From IMG/VR virus record IMGVR_UViG_3300046346_000045, positions 1 to 37,537 of that record: a DNA stretch of 37,537 nucleotides; one strand, given 5' to 3'. The position numbers and the translations under genes were made by a program. The DNA comes from a virus. A model generated the notes under the pieces. It saw nothing but the letters and a program-made list of their open reading frames with translations, ran no database searches and was not told the origin of the DNA. Positions within the stretch are counted from its first letter, which is position 1; each line of letters begins with the position of its first letter. This document shows positions 1 to 8,112 of this stretch, piece by piece.

Positions 1-1
1 G

Positions 2-571
2 TATCAACAACGAGCTGAGCAAGCAAATGCACAAAAGCAGATGCAAAGCCAGCAACAGGAACAGCAAGCGATGTCCTCTGGACCGTCTCAAGCTGAAGCC
101 GATGCAATCTATCAACAAGTTCAAGAAAGATTTAATAGGGAGATGCAAGACCGTCAATTCCAACAAGAAATGACGAATGTTGCAAACTCTTATCATTCTA
201 AAATGGACTATGGTCGAAAAGCTTATGAGGATTTCGATGAGATTACGAAAGATTTTGACCCAACAGCGTTTCCCCAGCTTGTGTATTTAGTAAGCGGATT
301 GGAAAATGCGGGGGACATAATTTATGACCTCTCAAAGAACCCTTCAAAACTCGCAACCCTAGATGCGCTTGCACAGCGGAGTCCTCGTATGGCTCAAGCT
401 GAACTTGGAAGACTATCTCAATCTATCTCGCATAATTCAAACGCGAGACAAGAGGCGGATCAATATTCCACGCAAGCACCGCTCAATCCATTACAACCTT
501 CCCGAGTTTCGGGGAGCAATGGAAAGATGAGTGTAAACGACTTGCGTAGCCAGCCTTGGCTTAAAGGTTAA
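2..571 (+). CDS. Scaffolding protein, C-terminal part (start lies off the window)
   Basis: This reading frame is open from base 2, so the protein begins before the window; the ATG at 41 is probably internal. The visible 189 residues start with a Gln/Ala-rich coiled-coil-like stretch and end in a charged helical region, as expected for the internal scaffold that guides assembly of a P22-like procapsid and then leaves. It sits directly before the coat gene, the P22 gp8-gp5 order. The N-terminus of what is surely the same gene ends the window at 37411-37537. The two parts are out of register by one base: base 37537 is codon position 1 and base 1 is codon position 3, so 1 + 3n bases are missing between them. 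Function is inferred from position and composition. Confidence 0.75.
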   Translation, partial: YQQRAEQANAQKQMQSQQQEQQAMSSGPSQAEADAIYQQVQERFNREMQDRQFQQEMTNVANSYHSKMDYGRKAYEDFDEITKDFDPTAFPQLVYLVSGLENAGDIIYDLSKNPSKLATLDALAQRSPRMAQAELGRLSQSISHNSNARQEADQYSTQAPLNPLQPSRVSGSNGKMSVNDLRSQPWLKG

Positions 572-618
572 ACAACATCTTCAGTGCTCCCTTTATTAAA
601 ACAAAGGGAGATTGAACA

Positions 619-1056
619 ATGGCAACGAATATTCTGCAACAGGTTATTACTTATAACGAAAGTAACCTTGCGCTTCTTTTAAACTCATTTTGCTTCTTAA
701 GCACCGCGAATAAAAAGTTCGTCGGTTTTAATGATGACATTCCAAAGAATCTTGGGGATACAGTATCGTTTGATCTGCCTCCTCGTTTCACCACCACTAA
801 TAGCTTGGTTGTAACATTCCAGCCTGCTGTTCAGCGCGTGCAAAATTTAACGGTTAACCAACAAGCGTCGACCGCTTATGAGTTCACTGCCCAACAATTT
901 ATTTTCAATGTCAGGGACTACATGAAAGTCTTTGGAAAAAGTGCGGTAGCTGAATTAGGAACTCAAGTTGAATCTAACGTTGCTCAATTAGCTGAGACCA
1001 ATACATATCGTTTCTATGGGGATGGAATTAATCCAATTAACTCATATTTGCAGCTT
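619..1056 (+). CDS. Major capsid (coat) protein, exon 1
   Basis: This encodes the first 146 residues of a P22 gp5-like coat protein, the main shell subunit. The frame appears to run on to a stop at 1078-1080, but those last codons are intron sequence. Spliced after CTT (1054-1056) to GCA at 1305, the frame gives a continuous 414-residue protein, close to the 430 of P22 coat. The start ATG at 619 has GGGAG at 606-610. The break falls after the segment ending INSYLQL. Assignment rests on position after the scaffold, length and general fit to the family. Confidence 0.85.
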
Positions 1057-1304
1057 TGCGACAGTAGAGCCGCTGCTTAGTAATAGGCAGATGAAACCGG
1101 GTGAACTCAGGGGATATCTCACGTAGACAATCCTGAGCCAAGCCTCGAAAGAGGAAGGTGCAACGACTAGAGCGAAAGCTCGTACATTCAAGTGAATGGA
1201 AGCGCCCGGCCCCTGAAAAGGGTGAAGATATAGTCTAATCTACCAGGCGACTGGTAGCTGCCGAAAGGCGGGTTAAGCCTAACGAACTTAATCGAATATA
1301 AATG
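1057..1304 (+). ncRNA. Self-splicing group I intron (subgroup IA-like), no internal ORF
   Basis: All core helices can be drawn by hand. P1 pairs 1053-1059 with 1064-1070, with the U1056-G1067 wobble exactly at the splice site. P3 pairs CCGGGTG 1097-1103 with CGCCCGG 1203-1209. P4 pairs CTCAGG 1106-1111 with CCTGAG 1132-1137. P6 is 1143-1146/1151-1154. P7 pairs GACTA 1165-1169 with TAGTC 1231-1235 inside the classic GAAGATATAGTC element. P7.1 is 1170-1173/1178-1181 and P7.2 is 1185-1189/1194-1198, which suggests subgroup IA. P8 is 1211-1214/1219-1222. P9 is a 6-bp stem, 1241-1246/1251-1256, with a GCGA tetraloop. The intron ends in G1304 (omega G). Removing 248 nt restores the coat frame. Confidence 0.93.
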
Positions 1305-2111
1305 GCAAATGCACTGGCTTTTTTCCGTAACTATGGCGCCGCTCAAAAGGACACCATGGGTTACCTATCAGATTTAACATTCCCATTGATTGTTAACTCT
1401 GGTTTGAATCAATTTACTTTAGATCGCGGGAATCGTGAGGCTATGTCATGGGAAATTGGTAACTTCAGCAAATGCGAATGGTATCAATCTAACCTTTTAA
1501 AGACTCATATCTCAGGTACTGAAGGGAATGCTGGCTCAACTCTAACCGTTGTTTCTACAACCTTAGATGCTAATGGTGCTGTGATTTCAATTACGTTCAG
1601 TGGTACCAATGCTGCGAATGACGTGAACTCAATCAAAGCTTACGATAAATTCCAGTTTAGTGACGGTGTAAGTGGGCAGCCTGACTTAAGATTCCTTACC
1701 TTTATTGGTCATAAGCCATCTCAGTCTCCGGTTCAGTTCCGTGCTACGGCGGATGCTATATCAACTGCTGGTTCTCAGGTAACGGTAAATATCTTTCCGC
1801 CACTTCAAGCGCCATCAGGACAAAGCCAAAACATCAATAATCCAATCGTTGCAGGTATGCAGGTAACTGTACTTCCTTCTCATCGCTGCGGTTTGATTAT
1901 GTCTGGAGACCCATTGTTCCTCGCTATGCCTAAGTTGCCGGAAGAAGTTCCATATCCTACAAGTGCTATGACAGACCCTGCATCAGGTGCAAGTTTGAGA
2001 CAGTATTATGGTTCTCTGTTCGGCCAAAACCAACGCGGCATGGTGCATGATGTCATATGGGGTTCCACACTCGTGGATGAGTACGCGATGATGGTAGCTT
2101 TGCCGTTGTAA
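1305..2111 (+). CDS. Major capsid (coat) protein, exon 2
   Basis: This encodes 268 residues forming the C-terminal two thirds of the coat protein. The apparent ATG at 1302 is the last base pairs of the intron plus one exon base; no ribosome site precedes it, and the true first exon codon is GCA at 1305. The domain contains a Gly/Ser/Thr-rich beta insertion around joined residues 200-290, where P22 coat carries its I-domain; that equivalence is inferred. It ends in hydrophobic MMVALPL. The HNH endonuclease gene follows. Confidence 0.87.
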   Translation, partial: ANALAFFRNYGAAQKDTMGYLSDLTFPLIVNSGLNQFTLDRGNREAMSWEIGNFSKCEWYQSNLLKTHISGTEGNAGSTLTVVSTTLDANGAVISITFSGTNAANDVNSIKAYDKFQFSDGVSGQPDLRFLTFIGHKPSQSPVQFRATADAISTAGSQVTVNIFPPLQAPSGQSQNINNPIVAGMQVTVLPSHRCGLIMSGDPLFLAMPKLPEEVPYPTSAMTDPASGASLRQYYGSLFGQNQRGMVHDVIWGSTLVDEYAMMVALPL

Positions 2112-2147
2112 TCAGTGTTTTTGAATGTTGTAGTTTTTTTGTAAATC

Positions 2148-2176
2148 TTCTCTTTCTTGCGTTCATTGTGTATAAT
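2148..2176 (+). promoter_or_regulatory. Candidate promoter for the HNH gene
   Basis: A perfect TATAAT lies at 2171-2176, 30 nt before the GTG start at 2206. The -35 region at 17-bp spacing (TTCTCT, 2148-2153) is a poor match, so activity is uncertain. It would let the endonuclease be expressed apart from the coat transcript. Confidence 0.4.
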
Positions 2177-2205
2177 AGCACACTAAATACAAGAGGAGAA
2201 GATGA

Positions 2206-2886
2206 GTGGCAAAGTTAAATTGTAGTAAATGCGGAGAACTAAAGACAGGCTCGTATGTTAAGGAGTCTTGGTGTTCAAAATGTGTTAACGCTCGAAGAGC
2301 AGAGCTTAGGGTAGAAAGAAGAAAAGAAAAAGATCTTCCTGCCTATGGTTCTGGACGAGATCCGAAATGCAAAAAATGCCGAATCCTTAAAGAGCCTAAA
2401 TACCAAGATAGCCCGTGGTGCAAAGCATGCAAATGTGCCAATGAGAAGGCTAGGTATGAAGCTAAAAAGCTTGCTGAAGGTTCCCCAAAAAGGATAGTCA
2501 ATCGTAATCCTATATGTAAATGTGGGGTTACGAAAGAACATAAGAATGATGCGTTTTGTGTTAAATGTACGACCGAAAAGAGACATGAACGTAAACGCAA
2601 AAGAGATATGGATCCTGAGCATGTAAAAAAAGAAAGAGCCGAAAAGGCTGCTATATTTAATAATGCCGCTCATAGAAGACAAAAAAGATTATGCAGAGCA
2701 GAGACAAGAAGATTAGAAGCAAAAAAGTTATTAAAAAGATTACCATGCGAAAGATGTGGGATTACAGAAACAGTCGACCCACATCATGTAGATTATACGG
2801 ATCCATGGAATGTAATATGGTTGTGTAAAAAACATCATACTGAAATTCATGTGGAGCTTAGAAAATTAGATAAGGAGAATAAATAA
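2206..2886 (+). CDS. Free-standing HNH homing endonuclease with zinc-knuckle repeats
   Basis: The protein has 226 residues and starts at GTG 2206 after AGAGGAG (2193-2199). Three tandem zinc-knuckle-like units have Cys pairs at 6/9 and 23/26, 55/58 and 72/75, and 104/106 and 118/121. They share the pattern CxKCgxxK...WCxxC and probably bind DNA. A highly basic linker (125-180) leads to the HNH nuclease core: C181-x2-C184, H193-H194, N202, C207, H210-H211, H215. It would nick or cut DNA at an intron-less coat allele or a neighbouring site. Unlike most intron endonucleases it lies after exon 2 and outside the intron. Its tail overlaps the ATG of the next virion gene, so it is inserted neatly in the structural operon. 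Confidence 0.88.
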   Translation: MAKLNCSKCGELKTGSYVKESWCSKCVNARRAELRVERRKEKDLPAYGSGRDPKCKKCRILKEPKYQDSPWCKACKCANEKARYEAKKLAEGSPKRIVNRNPICKCGVTKEHKNDAFCVKCTTEKRHERKRKRDMDPEHVKKERAEKAAIFNNAAHRRQKRLCRAETRRLEAKKLLKRLPCERCGITETVDPHHVDYTDPWNVIWLCKKHHTEIHVELRKLDKENK

Positions 2887-3632
2887 TGGCCGTAAATAAT
2901 CCAATCGTAAATGCTCGCATTAAATATGTGAACGGACTCGAAATGGCATGGGTAGATACCACGCATTTTACCGTAGCTGCCGGTGCTGCAAGTGATTCAA
3001 CAAATGTAGACGATATCATTTCATCTGCTTTAGTAACAAACACTATCTCATCAGTTGGTGTTAATGGCGCCGATGTTGCAGTTGCAATAGCTTCAACCTT
3101 TTATGCTGTGTATGTAATCGGAGACTCAACCGGATATAAAACCACTGCAAGTATTATCTCGTTAAGTGGCGTTCAACCTGCTTTACCTTCTGGGTATGAT
3201 ATGTTCCGTCGTGTTGGCTGGATTCTAACCGATAGCTCAGCTCATGTTCTTAAGTTCTGGCAGTATGGCCATAGTAGCTTCCGTGATATGTGGTATGACA
3301 CAGGTATTGCAACACCAGCAATTACAACATCTACAACATATGTAACTCAATCTTTAGCAGCTGGCGTACCTCCTTCATCGGTCGTAGAAGCTTACCTAAA
3401 AGTTGATTTTACAGCTAATGGCGCAACCAGTATTGCAACTTTTGCCCCATTTGGCTCTACAGCTTCAGTGGGAATGATTGTATTTGGTTATGGCGTTGCA
3501 GCAGCTCAGCAAGGGATGGTAACAGTACCTACTGCGCTTAATGCGACTGCTCCAAGCATTACACATAAGGAGACATCAGCATCTGATGCTCTGGTAATTC
3601 TTGTTGCTGGTTATCAAGATAGTTTGGCGTAA
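2886..3632 (+). CDS. Virion protein of unknown role (head decoration or fibre type)
   Basis: The protein has 248 residues rich in Ala, Ser, Thr and Val, with alternating beta-type patterns, no signal peptide and no membrane segment. Its segments (FYAVYVIGDSTGY, DMFRRVGWILTDSS) resemble a type of phage structural protein often found beside capsid and connector genes. Its role there is not clear to me. GGAG at 2874-2877, inside the end of the HNH gene, sets the start. Before the HNH gene arrived it would have followed the coat gene directly. Confidence 0.6.
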   Translation: MAVNNPIVNARIKYVNGLEMAWVDTTHFTVAAGAASDSTNVDDIISSALVTNTISSVGVNGADVAVAIASTFYAVYVIGDSTGYKTTASIISLSGVQPALPSGYDMFRRVGWILTDSSAHVLKFWQYGHSSFRDMWYDTGIATPAITTSTTYVTQSLAAGVPPSSVVEAYLKVDFTANGATSIATFAPFGSTASVGMIVFGYGVAAAQQGMVTVPTALNATAPSITHKETSASDALVILVAGYQDSLA

Positions 3633-3656
3633 AGAAGCTAAAGGGAGGGACCCGAT

Positions 3657-4364
3657 ATGGTATACACAACCAATGAGCTCATAACTAATGCTTTCTATGC
3701 ATCTGGCGTGGTTTCACGTGAATTTGAGACGGTTAGCGGACAACAAATCGGGGATGGCCTCAACTGGCTAAATGAAATTATTGATGAGAAGACGGTAGAC
3801 GATGGTATGGTTCCTTACGAATCTACTTACACGTTTACTGCAGTGCCAGGTCAGGAAATATACTCTATTCCGAACTTGATAGCAGTTGATACGCTTGTGT
3901 TCTTTTTGAATTCAGTGCGTTTCAGTATGGACTATAATAAGCGTAACAATTATTTTGGCTCTAATAGGGTTGAGAATATACAGACGCTTCCTTACCAGTG
4001 GTACTTTGAAAGAAAACTTGGTGGTGGTAATTTATATATTTACTTCACTCCAGATAAAGCCTACCCGATGGAATTACATGGGACATTTAGATTATCTGAG
4101 GTAGTTCTATTCCAGGACTTAAGCTTAACCTTGGATAGATTCTATATTACTTATCTTAAGTATTGCCTCGCAGATCGAATTTGCTCTGAATATAATTATG
4201 TAACCCCTCCTAATGTTGTTAAGCAATTAGGGAAATACGAAGGATGGATTGATAAGAAATCTAAGCTTCTTGATTTGCGTATTGATAAAATTTCCTCGCT
4301 TAATAGAGGCAATCAAACGTACTCTTGGGCATGGATCAATCTTGGTAGGGGCTTTAATCCTTAA
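3657..4364 (+). CDS. Head-tail connector / tail accessory factor, P22 gp4-like
   Basis: The protein has 235 residues (P22 gp4 has 166). The N-terminal helical part (TTNELITNAFYASGVVS, then GLNWLNEIIDEK) and the following beta segment TYTFTAVPGQEIYSI match the gp4 plan, in which the helices line the portal exit and the protein stabilises packaged DNA. GGGAGG precedes the ATG. It lies between the coat region and the gp10-like gene, the expected place. The extra length is C-terminal. Confidence 0.75.
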   Translation: MVYTTNELITNAFYASGVVSREFETVSGQQIGDGLNWLNEIIDEKTVDDGMVPYESTYTFTAVPGQEIYSIPNLIAVDTLVFFLNSVRFSMDYNKRNNYFGSNRVENIQTLPYQWYFERKLGGGNLYIYFTPDKAYPMELHGTFRLSEVVLFQDLSLTLDRFYITYLKYCLADRICSEYNYVTPPNVVKQLGKYEGWIDKKSKLLDLRIDKISSLNRGNQTYSWAWINLGRGFNP

Positions 4365-4396
4365 GGATTTATCAGTGGTTTTTAAATGGAGCTTAA

Positions 4397-5986
4397 ATGG
4401 GAACAGAGTTATCAACGCCAGCACCAGTCAATGTGGTTGGATCAAGCAAGTTCGGCGTCTGGCCTAAAATATCGCTTGAAAAAACATACAATATGTACAT
4501 CAGTGATGAATGGATGATATCTTTCCCTGGGTATAAGAAAGTGGCTCAACCAGCTGTTAGTGGAGAAGGCCGCGCTATATTTCGTTCCGTTCGTGGTGGA
4601 TTTTTAATAGCCGTTATTGGTTCTGGTGTTTATAGATTAAATGCCAACCTTGCTCCAATATTTATAAGAAATATCTCTACTATAACTGGTGAAGTATTCA
4701 TAGATGAAAATCTCGAAGGTCAGATATGCATTGTAGATGGGGCTAACGCTTATATATATTATTACCCTGGTGGGTTATTCCAGACCCAAGCATTAGTAGA
4801 TGTAAATGGAGATCCAATTATTCCAGGGTATGTTTCATATCATAATGAATTATTTCTAATCGCTCCTGCAAAAAGCAGTCTATTTAACCAGAAATGGTAT
4901 TCATTTGAATTTGCAACCACGACTACAATAACCGTTTTCTCTGAGCAAACTTTATCTACAAAGCCAGATAGAACTGTTGCTGTAAAGCGAATTCCAGGAC
5001 GCGGTAATAACGTTATCGTACTTGGAGAATCTGTTGCTGAGATTTGGACCTTTACGGGTGCCGAGCCAGTAGGTGGGGTTTCACGGATATACACTCGTGT
5101 ATCCTCTTATAATATTGATAATGGCTGCATATCCGTTTCAACGATTGCCTCCGGGGAAGATACGATTGCCTGGTTGGCGGTTAACGAATCTAACAGCCCG
5201 GTTATCATGGTAACCAATGGCGCCGAGACTAAGCAGATATCCACGGATGGTATAGATCATCTAATGGAGAGCATTCAATTTCCTGAGCAGTCTACTGCCT
5301 TCTTCTTTCGTCAAAATGGTCATTTGTTTTACCAGTTAACTTTCTTTAATCCTGTTGACAATTTAACCTTGATACACGATTTTACAAGCAGCCAGTTCTT
5401 TCATCTAGCCGATGAAAGCATGAATTTTCATATAGCTCGAGATATCGTTTATTTTAACGAGAAATCATACTTAGTCTCTATTAGAGATGCAGCTATTTAT
5501 GAGATTAGCGATGAATTTAACACATACAATTACTCAACGCTTCCAGATTCAGTCGGAGAGGAAATCCCAAGGATTAGAATATGCAAAACAATACGTAAAG
5601 AGGATAGCTCTACATTTAGATGTGGCATGTTCACATTTTGGATAGAACAAGGTGTAACCTCGTTTACCTCTAATGAAGGTTGCGATGGCGTTCTTATAAC
5701 AGAGATTGAAGAGGACACAATAATCTCAGAATCAGGACAGACATTACTTAGCGAAGATGGATCTTGTATGACAGATAATAATAGGCCTCGAGTAGACTTA
5801 TCCTTATCTAAAAATGGAAATCAATCGTTTAGCAATATTGTTGGTCGAGAACTAAATGAAATGTCACATTTTAGAAATCAAATAAGGTGGCATCGAATGG
5901 GCCAAGCAAATGAGCTAACAATTCAATTGAGATTTTGGGGATTAAATAGATTCGTGTGTTCAGACGGAATCGCGGAGATCTATTAA
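4397..5986 (+). CDS. Packaged-DNA stabilisation protein / tail hub, P22 gp10-like
   Basis: The protein has 529 residues (P22 gp10 has 472). It opens with a region typical of the family (SKFGVWPKISLEKTYNMYIS, then a FPGYKKV segment) and continues as repeated beta-strand blades. It would form the tail hub under the gp4 ring, closing the channel after packaging and holding the fibres. The start has GGAG 5 nt upstream. Its stop overlaps the ATG of the next gene by one base (TAATG). Confidence 0.85.
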   Translation: MGTELSTPAPVNVVGSSKFGVWPKISLEKTYNMYISDEWMISFPGYKKVAQPAVSGEGRAIFRSVRGGFLIAVIGSGVYRLNANLAPIFIRNISTITGEVFIDENLEGQICIVDGANAYIYYYPGGLFQTQALVDVNGDPIIPGYVSYHNELFLIAPAKSSLFNQKWYSFEFATTTTITVFSEQTLSTKPDRTVAVKRIPGRGNNVIVLGESVAEIWTFTGAEPVGGVSRIYTRVSSYNIDNGCISVSTIASGEDTIAWLAVNESNSPVIMVTNGAETKQISTDGIDHLMESIQFPEQSTAFFFRQNGHLFYQLTFFNPVDNLTLIHDFTSSQFFHLADESMNFHIARDIVYFNEKSYLVSIRDAAIYEISDEFNTYNYSTLPDSVGEEIPRIRICKTIRKEDSSTFRCGMFTFWIEQGVTSFTSNEGCDGVLITEIEEDTIISESGQTLLSEDGSCMTDNNRPRVDLSLSKNGNQSFSNIVGRELNEMSHFRNQIRWHRMGQANELTIQLRFWGLNRFVCSDGIAEIY

Positions 5987-6282
5987 TGGCTACCACTCAA
6001 ATACCCAGTCTGCCCCCTTTCTTCAACATGCGTTATACTGATGAGAAGGGAGATTTAACTGTAAATGCTCAGCTATATAACGATTTAATGTATCAAGTAT
6101 TAAATGAAGTAGTGGAATATTTTAATACAGGGTTGCAGTTACCAAGAAAAACAACAGCAGATATAACAGTGTATTTGAATGACATAAATATTCCAGTGGG
6201 GACCTTATGGTTCAACTCGAGTATAAGCAAGCTTCAGTTTAAAACCGGAGCCGGTACACTTGAAACAGTAACAAGCACTTAA
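5986..6282 (+). CDS. Small tail-region protein, unknown
   Basis: The protein has 98 residues. I chose ATG 5986, which overlaps the TAA of the gp10-like gene and has GGAG at 5974-5977, rather than an upstream GTG at 5956. The N-terminal half is Pro-rich then helical (PSLPPFFNMRY, LYNDLMYQVLNEVVEYF); the second half has short beta strands. It sits where P22 encodes gp26 and gp14, but it is far too short and lacks the long coiled coil expected of a tail needle. No function assigned. Confidence 0.65.
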   Translation: MATTQIPSLPPFFNMRYTDEKGDLTVNAQLYNDLMYQVLNEVVEYFNTGLQLPRKTTADITVYLNDINIPVGTLWFNSSISKLQFKTGAGTLETVTST

Positions 6283-6295
6283 AAGGAACTTAACT

Positions 6296-7000
6296 ATGTG
6301 GCCATTTGGTAATCAAAAAAATCCTCAAAACGAAGCAAATCAATATTTAAATAAAATTGAACCAATGCTTAACCAGCAATATGATCCGTATTTGAGCGCA
6401 GGAAGAGACCCATCTGCTTTGCAGAATCAATGGATGAGCGATTTTCAGCAATCTCCTGGCCAACGATTTGCCATGGATGAAGCTCTAAAGCAACAACGTG
6501 GTTATGCGCGTGGTCAAGGCATGGGCGGAACGGAAAGTCAGCAATTAGGCGCTGGTCGTTTAGCCGCCGCACTTCAAAATGATCAAATGCAGCAATATTT
6601 TAATAACAATAAAGGTTTATTTGACACTGGTTTTGGGGCTACACAAGCTTACACGGGCGATATGTCAAACTTATACGGCACTCAAGGCCAACTAGCATAT
6701 AACCAAGCTCGAGAAGATAACACAGGCTGGAATGACATCATGCAAGGCTTTCTTCAAGGCGCAGGCGGCGCAGCTATGGGGTTTGCTACAGGCGGCCTTC
6801 CTGGTGCTGGTATAGGCGCTCTTGGTGGATTTGCTGGAGGAATGGGTGGAGGCGATAAAAATGGATGGAATGTTGGTCAATTCGGAAATGCAATGAACAA
6901 CTCCAAATATGGAGGGTTTGCATCAAGAGGCCAGCAACAACAGCCGCAAAACATGCAAGGGTATGGATATAACAACCCCAACACCTCCCCACTATTTTAA
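6296..7000 (+). CDS. DNA ejection (internal virion) protein, P22 gp7-like
   Basis: The protein has 234 residues (P22 gp7 has 229). The Gln/Asn-rich helical N-terminus contains a QSPGQRFAMDEALKQQR segment. A Gly/Ala-rich hydrophobic stretch at about 150-185 (GAGGAAMGFATGGLPGAG) could enter a membrane, and the tail is low-complexity Gln/Asn. Such proteins are stored in the head and released first to build a DNA conduit across the cell envelope. Position, first of three genes before the fibres, supports this; sequence alone is suggestive. Confidence 0.65.
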   Translation: MWPFGNQKNPQNEANQYLNKIEPMLNQQYDPYLSAGRDPSALQNQWMSDFQQSPGQRFAMDEALKQQRGYARGQGMGGTESQQLGAGRLAAALQNDQMQQYFNNNKGLFDTGFGATQAYTGDMSNLYGTQGQLAYNQAREDNTGWNDIMQGFLQGAGGAAMGFATGGLPGAGIGALGGFAGGMGGGDKNGWNVGQFGNAMNNSKYGGFASRGQQQQPQNMQGYGYNNPNTSPLF

Positions 7001-7011
7001 GGAGAGAGATA

Positions 7012-8112
7012 ATGCCATTTCAGCCAATTAACTTTGCAAATATAGCCCCAATAGGAAAGCCTTGGGCTCGTGATTTTGCGGAAAACTTAAAAAAAGGAAT
7101 GGAGACATATAACCTTCCTCAAAAACTTCTGGGCGAAAGAGAACATCAGGCGCTTATGAATGCCTTTAATAGGGAAAAGGTTCAACAAGAACAAGCTGTA
7201 ACTCCATTCGCTGCTCAAAACGCTCAAAGTAATGCAACCATACAATCTAATACAGCGGAAAATGCTCCCCGCATGGCTCAAGCTCAATATGAACATTTAC
7301 TAGCACAGGCCATGAAGGATAAAGCATTGGGAGCTATTGGGGGTATGCAATTTCCTGGAGGGATGGGTTTAGTTCAAGGAGAGGAAGCGGCTAGAAGAAT
7401 GTGGGGGGAAAATGACCCTAGAACTTTAAGAGCAATTGAAAATAATGATGCCTTAATTAATCAACGTCGAACTGGGATTAGTAAGCTTCATAATGAAATT
7501 GATAATTTAAAATATGAAAATAACAATCCGAATATTACTCCTCAAAAGTATGCAGAAAATGAAGCAAAAATAAATCAACTTGAAAATGATGCATTTAATA
7601 AACAATCGGATTTAGATGTTCGTCAAAAAGGTCTTGGCGCTAAATTGATGGAGCAGACATGGGAAAAGTTTATTAAAGGCCCAAGTATGAAAGCTTTAAA
7701 AAGATATACGGGAGCACAAGGTCAACTTAGATATATGAAAGACCTTGGGGCATATAATTTATTCGGCATTAAGAGTGAAGATTTTAATAATCTTTTAGAA
7801 GCTAGAGGCGAACTATATACATTATCCGACCAATATATGAAAGCATTCCCAGGTTCTACTAATTATCAAAGAATGGAGAGTGTTCATAAACATATGGACC
7901 CATCTGGACCTATGATGCCCCCGGATGCATTGGAAAGGTATATTAAAAGTAATTGGGCTACAATTCAACCTGAGCTTAAAACATATTACAGCGTTCTTCA
8001 TGGTAAAAATCCATTACGTGGTGAAAAATCAGGGTCGTCTAAAGAAAAAGAAAATCCAAACTATGAAGGAAAAACTAGAAGTCTTGACTTAACTACAAGG
8101 AAGCTTTCGTAA
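7012..8112 (+). CDS. DNA ejection (internal virion) protein, P22 gp20-position
   Basis: The protein has 366 mostly helical residues. The N-terminal part contains a Gln/Ala/Asn-rich segment (about 50-110), followed by a predicted coiled coil at about 140-205 (IENNDALINQRRTGISK through the repeated N-x-x-L pattern). AAGGAGAGAG precedes the ATG. It lies between the gp7-like and gp16-like genes, as P22 gp20 does, but is shorter than P22 gp20 (471). Its stop overlaps the next start. Confidence 0.6.
   Translation: MPFQPINFANIAPIGKPWARDFAENLKKGMETYNLPQKLLGEREHQALMNAFNREKVQQEQAVTPFAAQNAQSNATIQSNTAENAPRMAQAQYEHLLAQAMKDKALGAIGGMQFPGGMGLVQGEEAARRMWGENDPRTLRAIENNDALINQRRTGISKLHNEIDNLKYENNNPNITPQKYAENEAKINQLENDAFNKQSDLDVRQKGLGAKLMEQTWEKFIKGPSMKALKRYTGAQGQLRYMKDLGAYNLFGIKSEDFNNLLEARGELYTLSDQYMKAFPGSTNYQRMESVHKHMDPSGPMMPPDALERYIKSNWATIQPELKTYYSVLHGKNPLRGEKSGSSKEKENPNYEGKTRSLDLTTRKLS

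Noticed and set aside
619-2111. Coat gene broken by a frameshift or nonsense mutation, leaving two pseudogene pieces
   Set aside because: The 248-nt interruption has a full set of group I helices and splicing restores the frame exactly; an ATG at 1302 has no ribosome site.
2275-2682. 135-codon - strand frame opposite the HNH gene
   Set aside because: The + frame has ordered Cys pairs and an HNH core; the - frame is an antisense artefact of the Lys/Arg-rich coding.
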